Positions 26,258-35,616 are shown, numbered from the stretch's first letter. The stretch: DNA of 64,000 nucleotides from RYN-230 sp963717125 (GCA_963717125.1 CAVQVG010000017.1:310001-374000), one strand, 5' to 3'. The notes: a model not told the origin generated them from the sequence alone. Numbers and translations are program-made.

Positions 26258-28135
26258 ATGACCGTCCGCGACGCTGTGCCGCGCCCCCCTGAGGCGCAGG
26301 CCGACACCGAGGAAGCGCACCGGCTGACCGCGCTGGAGGGCCTGGCCGCCCTCTCCCTCGACGCTCTCTCCTCCGTTGCGTACGGCCCCGAAGCCATCGT
26401 CATCGTGCTGGCCGCGGCGGGCACCGTCGGGCTGAACTACACGCTGCCGGTCACGCTGGCCATCGTCGTGCTGCTGGTGGTGCTGGTCATCTCCTACCGG
26501 CAGGTGATCGCCGCGTTCCCGGGCGGCGGCGGTGCCTACGCGGTGTCAAAACGGCACCTGGGCCGCCCGGCCAGCCTGGTCGCGGCCGCCTCGCTCACTG
26601 TTGACTACGTGCTGAACGCCGCCGTCGGCGTCTCGGCCGGGGTGGCCGCGCTGACGTCCGCCTTTCCGGCCCTGTACGGCGCCCGGGTATGGCTGTGCCT
26701 GGCCGTGCTGGCACTGATCACCGGGGTCAACCTGATCGGGGTGGCTGAGTCGGCCCGGGTATTCATCGTGCCGACGCTCCTGTTCATCCTGGCCATCGCC
26801 ATTGTCATCGTCAGCGGCCTGCTCCGTTCCCACCCGCTGGTCCCGCCGGTGGGCCACCTGCCCTCGACCGTCGAGGCGGTTGGCCTGCTCCTACTGCTCA
26901 AGGCGTTCGCCTCCGGCTGCTCGGCGCTGACCGGTGTGGAGGCTATCGCCAACGCGGTGCCCGAGTTCAAGCGGCCACGGGCGCACCGGGCCCAGCACAC
27001 CGAGATGATGCTGGGCATAATCCTCGGCCTGATGCTGGTCGGCATCGCCGTGCTGATCAAGAAGTTCCACATCGCCCCGTCGGCCACCACCACGACGCTG
27101 GCTCAGCTCGCGGCGGCTGGCGTTGGGCATAATGTGCTGTTTTACGCTATTCAGCTGATCACCACGGTGCTGCTGGCGCTGGCCGCGAACACGTCGTTCG
27201 GCGGGCTGCCGGTGCTGGCCAGCCTGGTGGCCAAGGACAACTACCTGCCGCATATGTTCGCGCTGCAGGCCGAGCGGCAGGTGTACCGGTACGGGATCAG
27301 CGTGCTGGCCGTATTCGCTGCGGTGCTGCTGGTCGTGGCCCGGGGCAACACCCAGGCGCTGATCCCGGTGTTCGCGATCGGGGTGTTCGTCGGGTTCACC
27401 CTGTCCCAGACCGGCATGGTGCGGCACTGGCACGAACAGCACGGCCGGGGCTGGGCCGGACGGGCATTCATCAACGGGCTGGGCGCGGTGCTGACCACGG
27501 TCGCGCTGGCCATCGAACTGGTCAGCAAGTTCACCGAGGGTGCCTGGCTGGTCCTCATCGTCATCCCGCTGCTGGTGCTGTTCTTCGAGCGAATCCACCG
27601 GGCCTATCGCCGTATCGGTGCGGAGCTCGGAATTGGCCAGCCACTGGAGCCGCCGCGGCAGATCCCGTCGCTGGTGGTGGTGCCGGTCCAAGGGCTGTCC
27701 CGGCTGACCCGGGAGGGGGTGTCCGCGGGCCTGTCGCTAGGCGACAAGGTAATCGCCGTCACGATCTGTTATGACAACCCGGACAACCCGGATGACCAGC
27801 AGCATCACGCCACGTTCGATGCAGCCTGGCATGCCTGGGACCCGGATGTGCCGCTGGTCACCCTGCATTCCGCGAAACGGACGCTCGGCCCGCCGCTGGT
27901 GGATTACCTGCGGGCCAAGGAGATGGAGAACCCGCACCGGCGGATCGTGGTGCTGATCCCGGAGGTGCAGCCGGAGCACTGGTGGCTGTGGTTCCTGCAC
28001 AACCAGCGGGGCGCCGTGCTGAACCGGGCCATCATGAACGGCACCGACAACGTGGTGATCTGCCGGCTGCGGTTCCGGCTGGCCCATCTCGCCCCGGACG
28101 AGGAACCGGGCAACGTGCCGGCCGAGCGGGCCTAG
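26258..28135 (+). CDS. KimA-like potassium uptake permease (APC superfamily)
   Basis: This 625-aa membrane transporter has the APC fold with about twelve helices (residues about 30-445) and a cytosolic C-terminal domain of about 165 residues. The first-helix motif SLDALSSVAYGPEAI and the GGGGAYAVSKRHLG loop match KimA/YdaO-type K+/H+ symporters, and the length is right. In relatives the C-terminal domain binds c-di-AMP, which inhibits uptake. ATG 26258 follows AGGATGAG. The stop overlaps that of the convergent TetR gene in CTAG. With the kdp operon at 32-41 kb, the window encodes two potassium uptake systems. Confidence 0.83.
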   Translation: MTVRDAVPRPPEAQADTEEAHRLTALEGLAALSLDALSSVAYGPEAIVIVLAAAGTVGLNYTLPVTLAIVVLLVVLVISYRQVIAAFPGGGGAYAVSKRHLGRPASLVAAASLTVDYVLNAAVGVSAGVAALTSAFPALYGARVWLCLAVLALITGVNLIGVAESARVFIVPTLLFILAIAIVIVSGLLRSHPLVPPVGHLPSTVEAVGLLLLLKAFASGCSALTGVEAIANAVPEFKRPRAHRAQHTEMMLGIILGLMLVGIAVLIKKFHIAPSATTTTLAQLAAAGVGHNVLFYAIQLITTVLLALAANTSFGGLPVLASLVAKDNYLPHMFALQAERQVYRYGISVLAVFAAVLLVVARGNTQALIPVFAIGVFVGFTLSQTGMVRHWHEQHGRGWAGRAFINGLGAVLTTVALAIELVSKFTEGAWLVLIVIPLLVLFFERIHRAYRRIGAELGIGQPLEPPRQIPSLVVVPVQGLSRLTREGVSAGLSLGDKVIAVTICYDNPDNPDDQQHHATFDAAWHAWDPDVPLVTLHSAKRTLGPPLVDYLRAKEMENPHRRIVVLIPEVQPEHWWLWFLHNQRGAVLNRAIMNGTDNVVICRLRFRLAHLAPDEEPGNVPAERA

Positions 28136-28755
28136 TGGGGCTGGCCGCCGGGCTGGCTGGACTCGACGGCGGCCAGCAGGAAGTTGACGAGCTGCTCGGC
28201 GTACTGGGCCGTGTTCGCGCGCAGCGCCGGGCGCAGCTCGGCCGGGGTGGCCTGGACGTGCGTGGTCGCCCCGCCGGCCAGCGTGTCCAGCAGGAGGGTC
28301 ACGGACGTGCCCGCCGGGATCTCGCCCCGGTCGATGCCGCGGTGCACGATGCCGCGGGCGGCGCGCACCTGCGACGTGCGCAGCGCGCTGAGCCGTTCGG
28401 CCAGGCCGGGGATCAGGTCGCCGTCCAGAGCCAGCCGCAGCGCGGCCTTGCCCGCGTCGCCCAGGTACAGGTCGAGCACCTGGCGGGCGAGCTGGGTCAG
28501 GTCGTCGCGCAGCGTGCCGGTGTCCACGTCGGCGATCATGCCGATGCGCTGCCGCAGCGCCTCGGCCAGCAGGTCTTCCTTGGCCTGCCAGCGCAGGTAG
28601 ATGGATGCCTTGCCGACGCCGGCCCGGCGGGCCACCGCTTCCATGCTGAAGCCCGCCCAGCCGGCCTCGCCGAACAGCGCCACCGCCGCGTCCGCGACCC
28701 GGCGGTCCACGTCCGGATCACGGGGCCGGCCTGGCTGCATCGCGCTGATCGTCAC
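28132..28755 (-). CDS. TetR-family transcriptional regulator
   Basis: This 207-aa repressor has the TetR helix-turn-helix (GFSMEAVARRAGVGKASIYLRWQAKEDLL, about 32-60) and an all-helical ligand domain. GTG 28755 is preferred over ATG 28740 because AGGTG lies 7 bp before it. It diverges from the cyclodeaminase gene across about 117 bp that contain 14-bp direct repeats, and could control both directions. The ligand is unknown. Its end shares CTAG with the permease stop. Confidence 0.85.
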   Translation of the reverse strand: MTISAMQPGRPRDPDVDRRVADAAVALFGEAGWAGFSMEAVARRAGVGKASIYLRWQAKEDLLAEALRQRIGMIADVDTGTLRDDLTQLARQVLDLYLGDAGKAALRLALDGDLIPGLAERLSALRTSQVRAARGIVHRGIDRGEIPAGTSVTLLLDTLAGGATTHVQATPAELRPALRANTAQYAEQLVNFLLAAVESSQPGGQPH

Positions 28756-28792
28756 GTGGTCGCACCTGTCGTCTCGCCGACCCACGGTGTTT

Positions 28793-28833
28793 GGAGAATC
28801 GTGTGCGGAGAATCGTCTGCTGAGAATATAGCC
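28793..28833. promoter_or_regulatory. 14-bp direct repeats in TetR/cyclodeaminase divergent promoter
   Basis: GGAGAATCGTGTGC (28793-28806) and GGAGAATCGTCTGC (28807-28820) lie head to tail, followed by a weaker third TGAGAATATAGCC. They lie in the only intergenic space between the two divergent genes, so a regulatory role is likely. Confidence 0.45.
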
Positions 28834-28872
28834 AGGGCCCTGCCTGACGAAGCCCACCGGACCGGAGGACGC

Positions 28873-29499
28873 GTGCCCATCCCTGACGAGACGATCGGTG
28901 ACTTCCTCGACCAGTTGGCTGAGCGGGTGCCCGCCCCGGGTGGCGGCGCCGTCTCCGCGCTGCAGGCCGCGCAGGGCGCGGCCCTGCTCGGCATGGTGGC
29001 CAGGTACACCACCGGGGAGAAGTACGCCGAGCACCAGGTGACCATCGGCCGGATCATCGCCGAGGTGGATGAACTGCGCGCGATCGCGCTGCGGCTGGCC
29101 GAGGCGGACGCGGACGCGTTCCGCGCGGTGACCGACGCCTACCGGCTGCCGCGATCCACCGAGGAGGAGCAGGCGGGGCGTCAGGCGGCCATTGGTCAGG
29201 CGCTGGTCAATGCGGCCTGGCCGCCGGCCCAGGTGATCAGCGTCGCCGGGATGGTGGTGGACCTGGCCGAGGCGCTGGTGGTGATCGGGAACCGGAACGT
29301 GCTGAGCGACGTGGCGGCGGCCGCCGAATCGGCCCGGGCCGCGGTGGCGACGGCCCGGGTCAACGTGGAAATCAACCTGGCCGGGATCGCCGACGAGCAG
29401 ACCAGCCTGGAGATGATCGCCGAGACGGGCAAGGCCGACGACATCATCACCCGGGCCGACCGGATCACCGCCGCCGTCCGCGACCAGATCCGCGGCTGA
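28873..29499 (+). CDS. Cyclodeaminase/cyclohydrolase family protein (FchA-like)
   Basis: This 208-aa protein matches the formiminotransferase-cyclodeaminase/methenyl-THF cyclohydrolase family. It has ERVPAPGGGAVSALQAAQGAALLGMVARYT near the N-terminus, DADAFRAVTDAYRLPR in the middle and a helical C-terminal half. Relatives convert formimino- or methenyl-tetrahydrofolate. The conserved Asp and the PGGGS-like loop (here PGGGA) are present. GTG 28873 is preceded by CCGGAGGAC. It is divergent to the TetR gene and followed after 80 bp by the adenylate kinase gene. Confidence 0.82.
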   Translation: MPIPDETIGDFLDQLAERVPAPGGGAVSALQAAQGAALLGMVARYTTGEKYAEHQVTIGRIIAEVDELRAIALRLAEADADAFRAVTDAYRLPRSTEEEQAGRQAAIGQALVNAAWPPAQVISVAGMVVDLAEALVVIGNRNVLSDVAAAAESARAAVATARVNVEINLAGIADEQTSLEMIAETGKADDIITRADRITAAVRDQIRG

Positions 29500-29579
29500 G
29501 CGTGCCGGGAATGGCCTGGTAGGGAAGCGTTGCTGAACAGTGGGGGACTGTAGCACTATCTCGCCATGAGGACGTTGCC

Positions 29580-30161
29580 ATGCGCCTGCTGCTGATCGGC
29601 GCGCCGGGCGCTGGCAAGGGCACGCAAGCCGAGCGGCTGGCCCGGCGATACGGCATCACGCACATCTCCAGCGGCGACCTGCTCCGCCAGCACGTCCGGG
29701 AGCAGACCTCACTGGGGCGGCAGATCAAGTCGTACGTGGACCGGGGCGACCTCGTGCCGGCCGGCATTGTCCTGGACATGCTGCGCAAACCGGTGGTCGC
29801 CGCGGTCGAGGCGGGCGGGTACGTCCTGGACGGATTCCCGCGCACGGTCGAGCAGGCCCAGGCATCGTTTCCCACCGCACACGCGCTCGGCGTGGAGGTA
29901 CAGGCCGCGGTCCATCTCGACGTCCCGCGGGCGGAACTAGTCCGGCGGCTGCTGGCCCGGGGGCGTGGCTCGGACGACACGGAAGCGGTTATTGAGCACC
30001 GGCTGCAGGTGTACCTGGACATGACGGTGCCGTTGCTGGAGTACTACGCAGGCCGGGAATGGATGTTCGCGGTGGACGGCGCCCAGCCACCCGATGCCGT
30101 CCATCAGGAGATCGTGGCCCGGCTGCATAAGCTGTCCGTCTTCGCCTCAGGGGCCAGCTGA
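29580..30161 (+). CDS. adk: Adenylate kinase, short form
   Basis: This 193-aa enzyme interconverts ATP plus AMP and two ADP. Motifs are the P-loop GAPGAGKGTQ (7-16), the AMP-binding SSGDLLR and DGFPRT, and LARGRGSDDTEAVIEHRLQVY. The LID domain is short and has no zinc Cys, unlike the usual adk of the ribosomal-protein operon; with its location outside that operon this suggests an additional copy, which is inference. The last residues after the final helix are ordinary. ATG 29580 is chosen because family proteins start MRLLLIG. Confidence 0.85.
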   Translation: MRLLLIGAPGAGKGTQAERLARRYGITHISSGDLLRQHVREQTSLGRQIKSYVDRGDLVPAGIVLDMLRKPVVAAVEAGGYVLDGFPRTVEQAQASFPTAHALGVEVQAAVHLDVPRAELVRRLLARGRGSDDTEAVIEHRLQVYLDMTVPLLEYYAGREWMFAVDGAQPPDAVHQEIVARLHKLSVFASGAS

Positions 30162-30198
30162 CGGCGCGGCCGAATCCACACGCGGCCCATTCGGCGGC

Positions 30199-30609
30199 TC
30201 AGCGGCCGGCCACAGCGAGCGCCGCCCCGGCGAGGATGAAGAGCAGCCCGATGGTGAGGAAAGCCCGGTCTGCGGCCCGGCCCCAGCGGCCGTAGACCAG
30301 GACGTCGTCGGGATCGGCGGGGTCGTACCAGATGAGCACCTTGTCCCCGGGGTGCGGCGCGCCGGACCTGCGGTCCGGCGCCGGGCCGATCCGCTCGACC
30401 ACCCGCCCGTCGGCCAGCGCGTATTGCAGCCTCATCCGGCCGTCCGGATCGGTGGGCGGCTGGCCGGCGGGCATCGGCTCGGGCACGGCCAGGGCCCAGG
30501 CCGTCACCCCGTCCCGGCGCAGCCGGCGGACCCGGTGTATCCCGGACAGGCCGGCCAGGGCCGCGATGCCGCCGGCGACCGCCACCCAGATACCGAACAA
30601 GATCAGCAT
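30199..30609 (-). CDS. DUF3592-like membrane protein
   Basis: This 136-aa protein has an N-terminal helix (MLILFGIWVAVAGGIAALAG), an outer or cytosolic beta-rich segment, and a C-terminal helix (AFLTIGLLFILAGAALAVAG). The middle segment contains HPGDKVLIWYDPADPDDVLVYG, the hallmark of DUF3592 proteins, whose role is not known. ATG 30609 places the first helix at the N-terminus; the upstream open frame is not protein-like. It converges on adk with a 37-bp gap. Confidence 0.75.
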   Translation of the reverse strand: MLILFGIWVAVAGGIAALAGLSGIHRVRRLRRDGVTAWALAVPEPMPAGQPPTDPDGRMRLQYALADGRVVERIGPAPDRRSGAPHPGDKVLIWYDPADPDDVLVYGRWGRAADRAFLTIGLLFILAGAALAVAGR

Positions 30610-31097
30610 CGCTGGCCGATCACGCCCGCCAGCGCGGCCGCGATAATCACACCTCGACACTAAGCTCGGACGGCTCTCCTGTCACCCTGCGCTTATGGAG
30701 CGCATATGGCCGGCTGTGCATGGCCCGTGGCGGGGTTCCTTGGCAGGCGCTCCGCCGGGGTCTAGTCTCGTAACCAGGTGAGCCGGGAAGCCTGGTCGGC
30801 GCCCCCGCCACGCTCGCCCGGGCCGCGACGGCGGCCGCCATCGTGATCGTGGTCGTGGGCATCGTGGCCGGGATCCTGCACACCGGTTTGTTCTTCCTGC
30901 TGGCCCTGGTGGTGCTGGTCATAGGGGGCCGCTTGCTGCTGCGCGAGCAGCCCTGACCCGGTGCGGGCCGCCCCGCATATGCATCCCGCCTGAAGCGAAC
31001 CTGGATCCGCATAGGTTTCGCAAGTAACCGCCTCCACCGCGGCCCGGGCGGGTTGTCTGGAAGCTGTTCCTGACTCGCGGATGAAAGAAGGCTGACC
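30610..31097. other. Intergenic region before the USP gene
   Basis: About 490 bp between the DUF3592 and USP genes. Apart from the small hydrophobic frame at 30843-30956 I see no gene. The stretch 30957-31097 should carry the USP promoter; GAAAGAAGG before 31098 serves as the ribosome site. Confidence 0.5.
30843..30956 (+). CDS. Possible small hydrophobic protein
   Basis: A 37-codon frame encodes almost only one or two membrane helices (IVVVGIVAGILHTGLFFLL, then ALVVLVIGG) ending RLLLREQP. It could start at GTG 30843, or slightly further up at a rarer codon. No ribosome site is clear. Composition is very protein-like for a tiny membrane protein, but evidence is limited to that. Confidence 0.35.
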   Translation: MIVVVGIVAGILHTGLFFLLALVVLVIGGRLLLREQP

Positions 31098-31661
31098 ATG
31101 TCCGGCCCGCGTCGGATCATCATTGGCGCGAACGGGTCCCCGGGTAGCATCCGGGCGCTGCGCTATGCGGAAGATCTGGCCCATTTCAGCGGCGCCACGC
31201 TGGTGCCGGTTATCGCGTGGACACCGCCGGGCGGTGAGTTGGCTGAGCGCCGGGCGCCCTCGCCCGAGCTGCGCCGGGTATGGGCCGAGGCGGCCAAGCG
31301 CAGGCTCCGTGACGCCATGGCAGCGGCCTGGGGCGGGCGGCCCGACGGGCTGGACGTCCGGGCCATCATCGCGCGTGGTGAGCCGGGTCCGGTGCTGGCC
31401 GACGAGGCCGAGCCCGAGGATCTGCTGGTACTCGGCGCGGGCCGGCGCGGCCTGCGGTCCTGGCTGGTCAGTGGCCGGGTGGCGCGCTACTGCCTGCGGC
31501 ACGCCGCGTGCCCGGTGCTGGCCGTGCCGCCGGCCGCGCTCAACGGCAGCACCGGGCTGCGTGGCTGGGCGTTCCGGCACCGGGAGCTCACCCTGGACCG
31601 GGCTATGCGCGACTGGGGCCGGGCGGCTGCCCAGGCCCGGCGGTTAGCTGGTGCCGGGTGA
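31098..31661 (+). CDS. Universal stress protein (UspA family)
   Basis: This 187-aa protein has one UspA domain. It has the first strand RRIIIGANGSPGSIRALRYA, an acidic-to-Gly turn and the ATP-contact segment VLGAGRRGLRSWLVSGRVARYCLRHAACPVLAV, close to the G-2X-G-9X-G(S/T) pattern. A C-terminal extension of about 35 Arg-rich residues follows. Such proteins are usually made under stress or slow growth. Its end overlaps the convergent DUF402 gene by 18 bp. Confidence 0.83.
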   Translation: MSGPRRIIIGANGSPGSIRALRYAEDLAHFSGATLVPVIAWTPPGGELAERRAPSPELRRVWAEAAKRRLRDAMAAAWGGRPDGLDVRAIIARGEPGPVLADEAEPEDLLVLGAGRRGLRSWLVSGRVARYCLRHAACPVLAVPPAALNGSTGLRGWAFRHRELTLDRAMRDWGRAAAQARRLAGAG

Positions 31662-32210
31662 CGGCGGTTGCCGGGCGCGGGCCAGCCAGGCCGCCCCGGC
31701 CTGGCCGAACGGCTCGCGGCGGGCGGAGACCGCGCTGACCAGCCAGTCGCAGGTGGCCCGGGCCTGGGCGATCAGTTCGGCCGGGTAGCCCAGCTCGACC
31801 TGATGCTCGGCGAACTCGTCCTCGTCCAGGACCGCCACCCGGCCGTCCCAGTACCGGACCACGTCCAGGTCGAGGTCCACCGCGCGCACCTGGCTGCCGC
31901 TCAGCACCGGGCGGGTGGTCACGTCGGCGTAGATCTCCAGTTCGCCGTCGGCGTTGAAGCACGCCGTCCAGTCGCCCTCGGCCGGCACCAGCAGCGCGAA
32001 GTCGCGGGCCTGGCGTACCTCCGGCTCCGCGCCGCGCTGCAGGGTCATGCCCCTCGGCCCGAACAGCCACCAGCCATGCTCGTCCTGGCCTAATAGCTCC
32101 ATGACGAAGTGCCAGTGGTCGATCTCGCCCCATTTGGTGTAGCGCACCTCGATCTGGTCCCGGTCCACCGGGGCAGCGTACCCGGCGCTAGCGTTCCTGA
32201 CCGTGCTCAC
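31644..32210 (-). CDS. DUF402 domain protein
   Basis: This 188-aa protein matches the DUF402 (FomD-like) fold: WGEIDHWHFVMELLGQDEHGWWLF, VPAEGDWTACFN, then VDLDLDVVRYWDGRVAVLDEDEFAEH, with acidic residues that bind divalent metal in relatives. Several relatives are nucleoside-diphosphate hydrolases. ATG 32210 overlaps the end of the second kdpE by 23 bp, so it is translated as the last gene of the kdp transcript, though a role in potassium response is not known. Confidence 0.8.
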   Translation of the reverse strand: MSTVRNASAGYAAPVDRDQIEVRYTKWGEIDHWHFVMELLGQDEHGWWLFGPRGMTLQRGAEPEVRQARDFALLVPAEGDWTACFNADGELEIYADVTTRPVLSGSQVRAVDLDLDVVRYWDGRVAVLDEDEFAEHQVELGYPAELIAQARATCDWLVSAVSARREPFGQAGAAWLARARQPPSPGTS

Positions 32211-32940
32211 CGTCCGGGCTGGGCTGGTACCGGTAGCCCATGCCGGGCTCGGTCATCAGCCAGCGCGGCCGGGCCGGATCCGGCTCCAGCTTGCGCCGCA
32301 GCTGGGCCATGTACAGCCGGAGGTTCCCGGACGCGTCCGCGTAGCCCGGGCCCCACACCTCGGTGAGCAGCTGGCGCTGGCTGAGCAGCTTGCCCGGGTT
32401 GCGCAGCAGCACTTCCAGCAGGTGCCATTCGGTGGGGGTGAGCCGGACGTCGGTCGCGGCGCCCTGCCCGTCCTCGCCCCCCGCCCCGTCCCCAGCGGTG
32501 GGGCCGTCCCGGATCACCCGTTTGGCGGCCAGGTCCACCACCAGGTGGCCCAGCCGGACCTGCGGTTCGCTGGTGCGCGGGCCGACCCGGCGCACCGCGG
32601 CCCGCATCCGGGCCAGGAGCTCTTCCATACCGAACGGTTTGGTCACATAGTCATCGGCGCCCGCGTCCAGGGCCTCGACCTTGTCGGTGCTGTCGGCGCG
32701 CCCGGACAGCACGATGATCGGCGCCTGGGTCCAGCCGCGCAGCCCTTCGATGACCTCCACGCCGTCCAGGTCAGGCAGGCCGAGATCGAGGATCACCAGG
32801 TCGGGCGGGTGCTTCGCCGCCGCTGCCAGCGCCGCTGAGCCGGTGGCCGCGATGTCCACGTCGTAGCTGCGCACCCGGAGGTTGATCCGCAGCGCGCGCA
32901 GGATCTGCGGCTCGTCGTCGACGACCAGGACACGGGTCAC
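32188..32940 (-). CDS. kdpE: KdpE response regulator (copy after kdpD)
   Basis: This 250-aa OmpR/PhoB-type regulator activates kdp when phosphorylated by KdpD. Its receiver domain has DDE (8-10), the phospho-acceptor Asp about 52 in VILDLGLPDLDG and Lys about 103 in YVTKPF. Its C-terminal winged helix has LTPTEWHLLEVLLRNPGKLLSQ and a long acidic/Gly insert (PTAGDGAGGEDGQG) before it. It lies 18 bp after kdpD. A second, frameshifted KdpE-like gene lies before kdpD; the two receivers are closely alike. Confidence 0.9.
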   Translation of the reverse strand: MTRVLVVDDEPQILRALRINLRVRSYDVDIAATGSAALAAAAKHPPDLVILDLGLPDLDGVEVIEGLRGWTQAPIIVLSGRADSTDKVEALDAGADDYVTKPFGMEELLARMRAAVRRVGPRTSEPQVRLGHLVVDLAAKRVIRDGPTAGDGAGGEDGQGAATDVRLTPTEWHLLEVLLRNPGKLLSQRQLLTEVWGPGYADASGNLRLYMAQLRRKLEPDPARPRWLMTEPGMGYRYQPSPDGEHGQER

Positions 32941-32958
32941 CTGACCAGCTTGACAGGC

Positions 32959-35616
32959 TCAGGCCACATCCGGCCCCGGGCCCCCTGCGGCGGGCAGCCG
33001 CTCAGCCGCCTGTGCGCCCTCCGGCGCGGGCACCGCGGGCAGGGACAGCGTCATGGTCATCCCGCCGCCCGGGGTCTCTTCCGGCTCCAGGGTGCCGCCC
33101 ATCGCCTCGGTGAGCCCGCGGGACAGCGCCAGCCCCAGCCCAACGCCGGTTGTGTTGTCGGTGTCGCCGAGCCGCTGGAACGGCACGAAGATCCGGTCCC
33201 GCTGTGACTTGGGGATACCTGGCCCGCGATCGACCACCCGCAGTTCCACCACGTCGCCCAGCGAGCTGGCGATCAGCAGCGGGGGCTGGCCCGCCGGCGA
33301 GTAGCGCAGCGCGTTCTGGGTCAGGTTCACGATGACCCGCTCCAGGATGCCCGGGTCCACCCGGACGGCGGGCAGCGCGTCCGGGATCTCTACCGCGACG
33401 GTGTGCCCCACGTCACCGAGGTCGTCCAGCGCCCTGGCCACCACCTCATCCAGGCCGGCCGGGCGCGGGAACACGGCCAGCGCGCCGGCCTGGAGCCGGC
33501 TCATGTCCAGCAGGTTGTCCACCAGGTGGGTCAGCCGGTCCAGCGACTCGTCCGCCGTGGCCAGCAGGTCATCCCGGTCCTGCGCGTCCCACTGCACGTC
33601 GGCCGACCGGAGGCTGGTTACCGCGGCCTTGGCCGAAGCCAGCGGGGTCCGCAGGTCGTGGCTCACCGCGGCGAGCAGCGCGGTGCGCATCCGGTCCGCC
33701 TCGGCGATGGGCCGGGCCGCCTCGGCTTCGGCCGCCAGGCGCTGCTGCTCCAGGGCCACCGCGGCGTAGGCGGCGAACGCGCCCAGTACCCGCCGGTCCG
33801 AGGCGGGCAGCGCCCGCCCCCGCAGGGCCAGGGACATCGTCTCGGCCACCGGCACTTCGACATCGGCGTCGGCTGGCCTGGCCACCGGCGGCTCGCCGGA
33901 ATGGGCCACGGCCCGCCAGCCGGCGTTCGGATTGCGCGCCGCGGTGCTCTGGCTGGGCGTGCACTCCAGCAGCGTCACCGACTGCATGCCGAACGCTTCG
34001 CGCACCCGGTCCAGCACCGCCGTCAGGGCCCGCTGACCGCGCAGCACGCTGCCCGACGCGGTGACCAGCAGCTCCGACTCGGCACTGGCCCGCGCCGCCT
34101 GCCGGGTGCGCCGGGCCGCCCGGTCCACCACCGTGCTTACGATGATCGCGACGGCCACGAACACCAGGAGAGCCAGGGCGTTGTTGGCCTCGGCGATGGT
34201 GAATTTGTGCACCGGCGGGGTGAAGTAATAGTTGAGCAGCAGGGACCCGGCCACCGCGACCAGGATGGCGGGCACGAACCCGCCGACCAGGGCGACCGCG
34301 ATGACCGCGACCAGGAACGCGAGCACGTCACTGGTCAGGTTGAGCTCGCCGCGCAGGCTGGCCAGCATCAGGGTCACCAGCGGGCAGAGGGCCACCGCCA
34401 GCGCGTAGCCGATCAGCCGCCGGCGCAGGGTCAGGCCGCCGCGGGAGTGGGGCAGCAGGCCGCGGCCGCGGCCCATGTGCGCGTGGGTCACGATATGGAC
34501 GTCGATGTCGCCCGAGCCGCGGATCGTCCGCGCGCCGAACCCCGGGCCGGTCAGCAGCGCGGACAGCCAGGACCGCCGGCTCGCCCCGAGCACCAGCTGG
34601 GTGGCGTTCTCGGCCCGGGCGAAGCTGAGCAGGGACTCGGGGATGTCGTCCCCGACCACCTGGTGGTAGGTCCCGCCCAGCGACTCGGTCAGCCTGCGCT
34701 GCTCGGCCAGCGCGGCCGGGTCAGCGCCGGTCAGCCCGTCGGACCGGGTCACGTGCACGGCGAGCAGGTCGCCGCCGGTGGACCGGGCGGCGATCCGGGC
34801 GGCGCGCCGGATCAGCTGCTCACCCTCGGGCCCGCCGGTCAGCGCGACGACCACCCGTTCCCGGGCCTCCCAGGTGCCGTGGATGCCGTGCGCCTCGCGG
34901 TAGCGCTGCAGGCCTTCGTCCACCTTGTCGGCCAGCCAGAGCAGGGCCAGTTCGCGCAGCGCCGTCAGGTTGCCGGTGCGGAAGTAGTTGGTCAGCGCGG
35001 CGTCGATCTTCTCCGGCGGGTAGATGTTCCCGTGCGCCATCCGGCGGCGCAGCGCCTCCGGCGTCATGTCCACCAGCTCGACCTGGTCGGCCGCGCGGAC
35101 CATGGCGTCCGGCACGGTCTCCCGCTGCGGCACGCCGGTGATCTTCTGCACCACGTCGTTCAGCGATTCCAGGTGCTGGATGTTGACGTTGGAGATGACC
35201 TCGATACCGGCCGCCAGCAGCTCCTGGACGTCCTGCCAGCGCTTCTCGTTCCGCGAGCCGGGCACGTTCGTGTGCGCGAACTCATCGACCAGGGCGATCT
35301 CCGGCCGGCGGGCCAGCACCGCGTCGAGGTCCATCTCCTCGAATTCGGCGCCCCGGTACTCGATCTTGGTGCGGGGGATGATCTCCAGGCCGTCCAGCAG
35401 CGCCGCGGTGTGCTTGCGGCCGTGCGTCTCCACGAACGCCACCACCACGTCCGTGCCGCGTTCCACCCGCCGGTGCCCTTCGCTGAGCATGTCGTACGTC
35501 TTGCCCACCCCGGCGGCGGCGCCGAGGTAGATCCGCAGCTGCCCCGGCTCCTTCTCGGGTACCGCGTCCCGCGCGGATGCCGGGGCCGGCTGCTGCTGGC
35601 CGTCCTGCTCGCTCAT
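32959..35616 (-). CDS. kdpD: KdpD sensor histidine kinase
   Basis: This 885-aa membrane kinase senses potassium limitation. Domains in order: the KdpD N-domain with P-loop GAAAGVGKTYDML (about 32-45), a USP-like domain (about 245-365), four membrane helices (DUF4118, about 395-495), a GAF-like domain (about 515-630), HisKA with SHDLRTPLAS (phospho-His about 651) and HATPase with NLTQNALRYSPAG and DRGPGIPKS. ATG 35616 is chosen because AGGAAG precedes it. It is flanked by two KdpE-type genes, so which regulator it phosphorylates is open. Confidence 0.92.
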   Translation of the reverse strand: MSEQDGQQQPAPASARDAVPEKEPGQLRIYLGAAAGVGKTYDMLSEGHRRVERGTDVVVAFVETHGRKHTAALLDGLEIIPRTKIEYRGAEFEEMDLDAVLARRPEIALVDEFAHTNVPGSRNEKRWQDVQELLAAGIEVISNVNIQHLESLNDVVQKITGVPQRETVPDAMVRAADQVELVDMTPEALRRRMAHGNIYPPEKIDAALTNYFRTGNLTALRELALLWLADKVDEGLQRYREAHGIHGTWEARERVVVALTGGPEGEQLIRRAARIAARSTGGDLLAVHVTRSDGLTGADPAALAEQRRLTESLGGTYHQVVGDDIPESLLSFARAENATQLVLGASRRSWLSALLTGPGFGARTIRGSGDIDVHIVTHAHMGRGRGLLPHSRGGLTLRRRLIGYALAVALCPLVTLMLASLRGELNLTSDVLAFLVAVIAVALVGGFVPAILVAVAGSLLLNYYFTPPVHKFTIAEANNALALLVFVAVAIIVSTVVDRAARRTRQAARASAESELLVTASGSVLRGQRALTAVLDRVREAFGMQSVTLLECTPSQSTAARNPNAGWRAVAHSGEPPVARPADADVEVPVAETMSLALRGRALPASDRRVLGAFAAYAAVALEQQRLAAEAEAARPIAEADRMRTALLAAVSHDLRTPLASAKAAVTSLRSADVQWDAQDRDDLLATADESLDRLTHLVDNLLDMSRLQAGALAVFPRPAGLDEVVARALDDLGDVGHTVAVEIPDALPAVRVDPGILERVIVNLTQNALRYSPAGQPPLLIASSLGDVVELRVVDRGPGIPKSQRDRIFVPFQRLGDTDNTTGVGLGLALSRGLTEAMGGTLEPEETPGGGMTMTLSLPAVPAPEGAQAAERLPAAGGPGPDVA

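Noticed and set aside
30762..31580. Long minus-strand open frame across the USP gene
   Set aside because: Composition is that of antisense reading of a real gene on the plus strand; no family signature.
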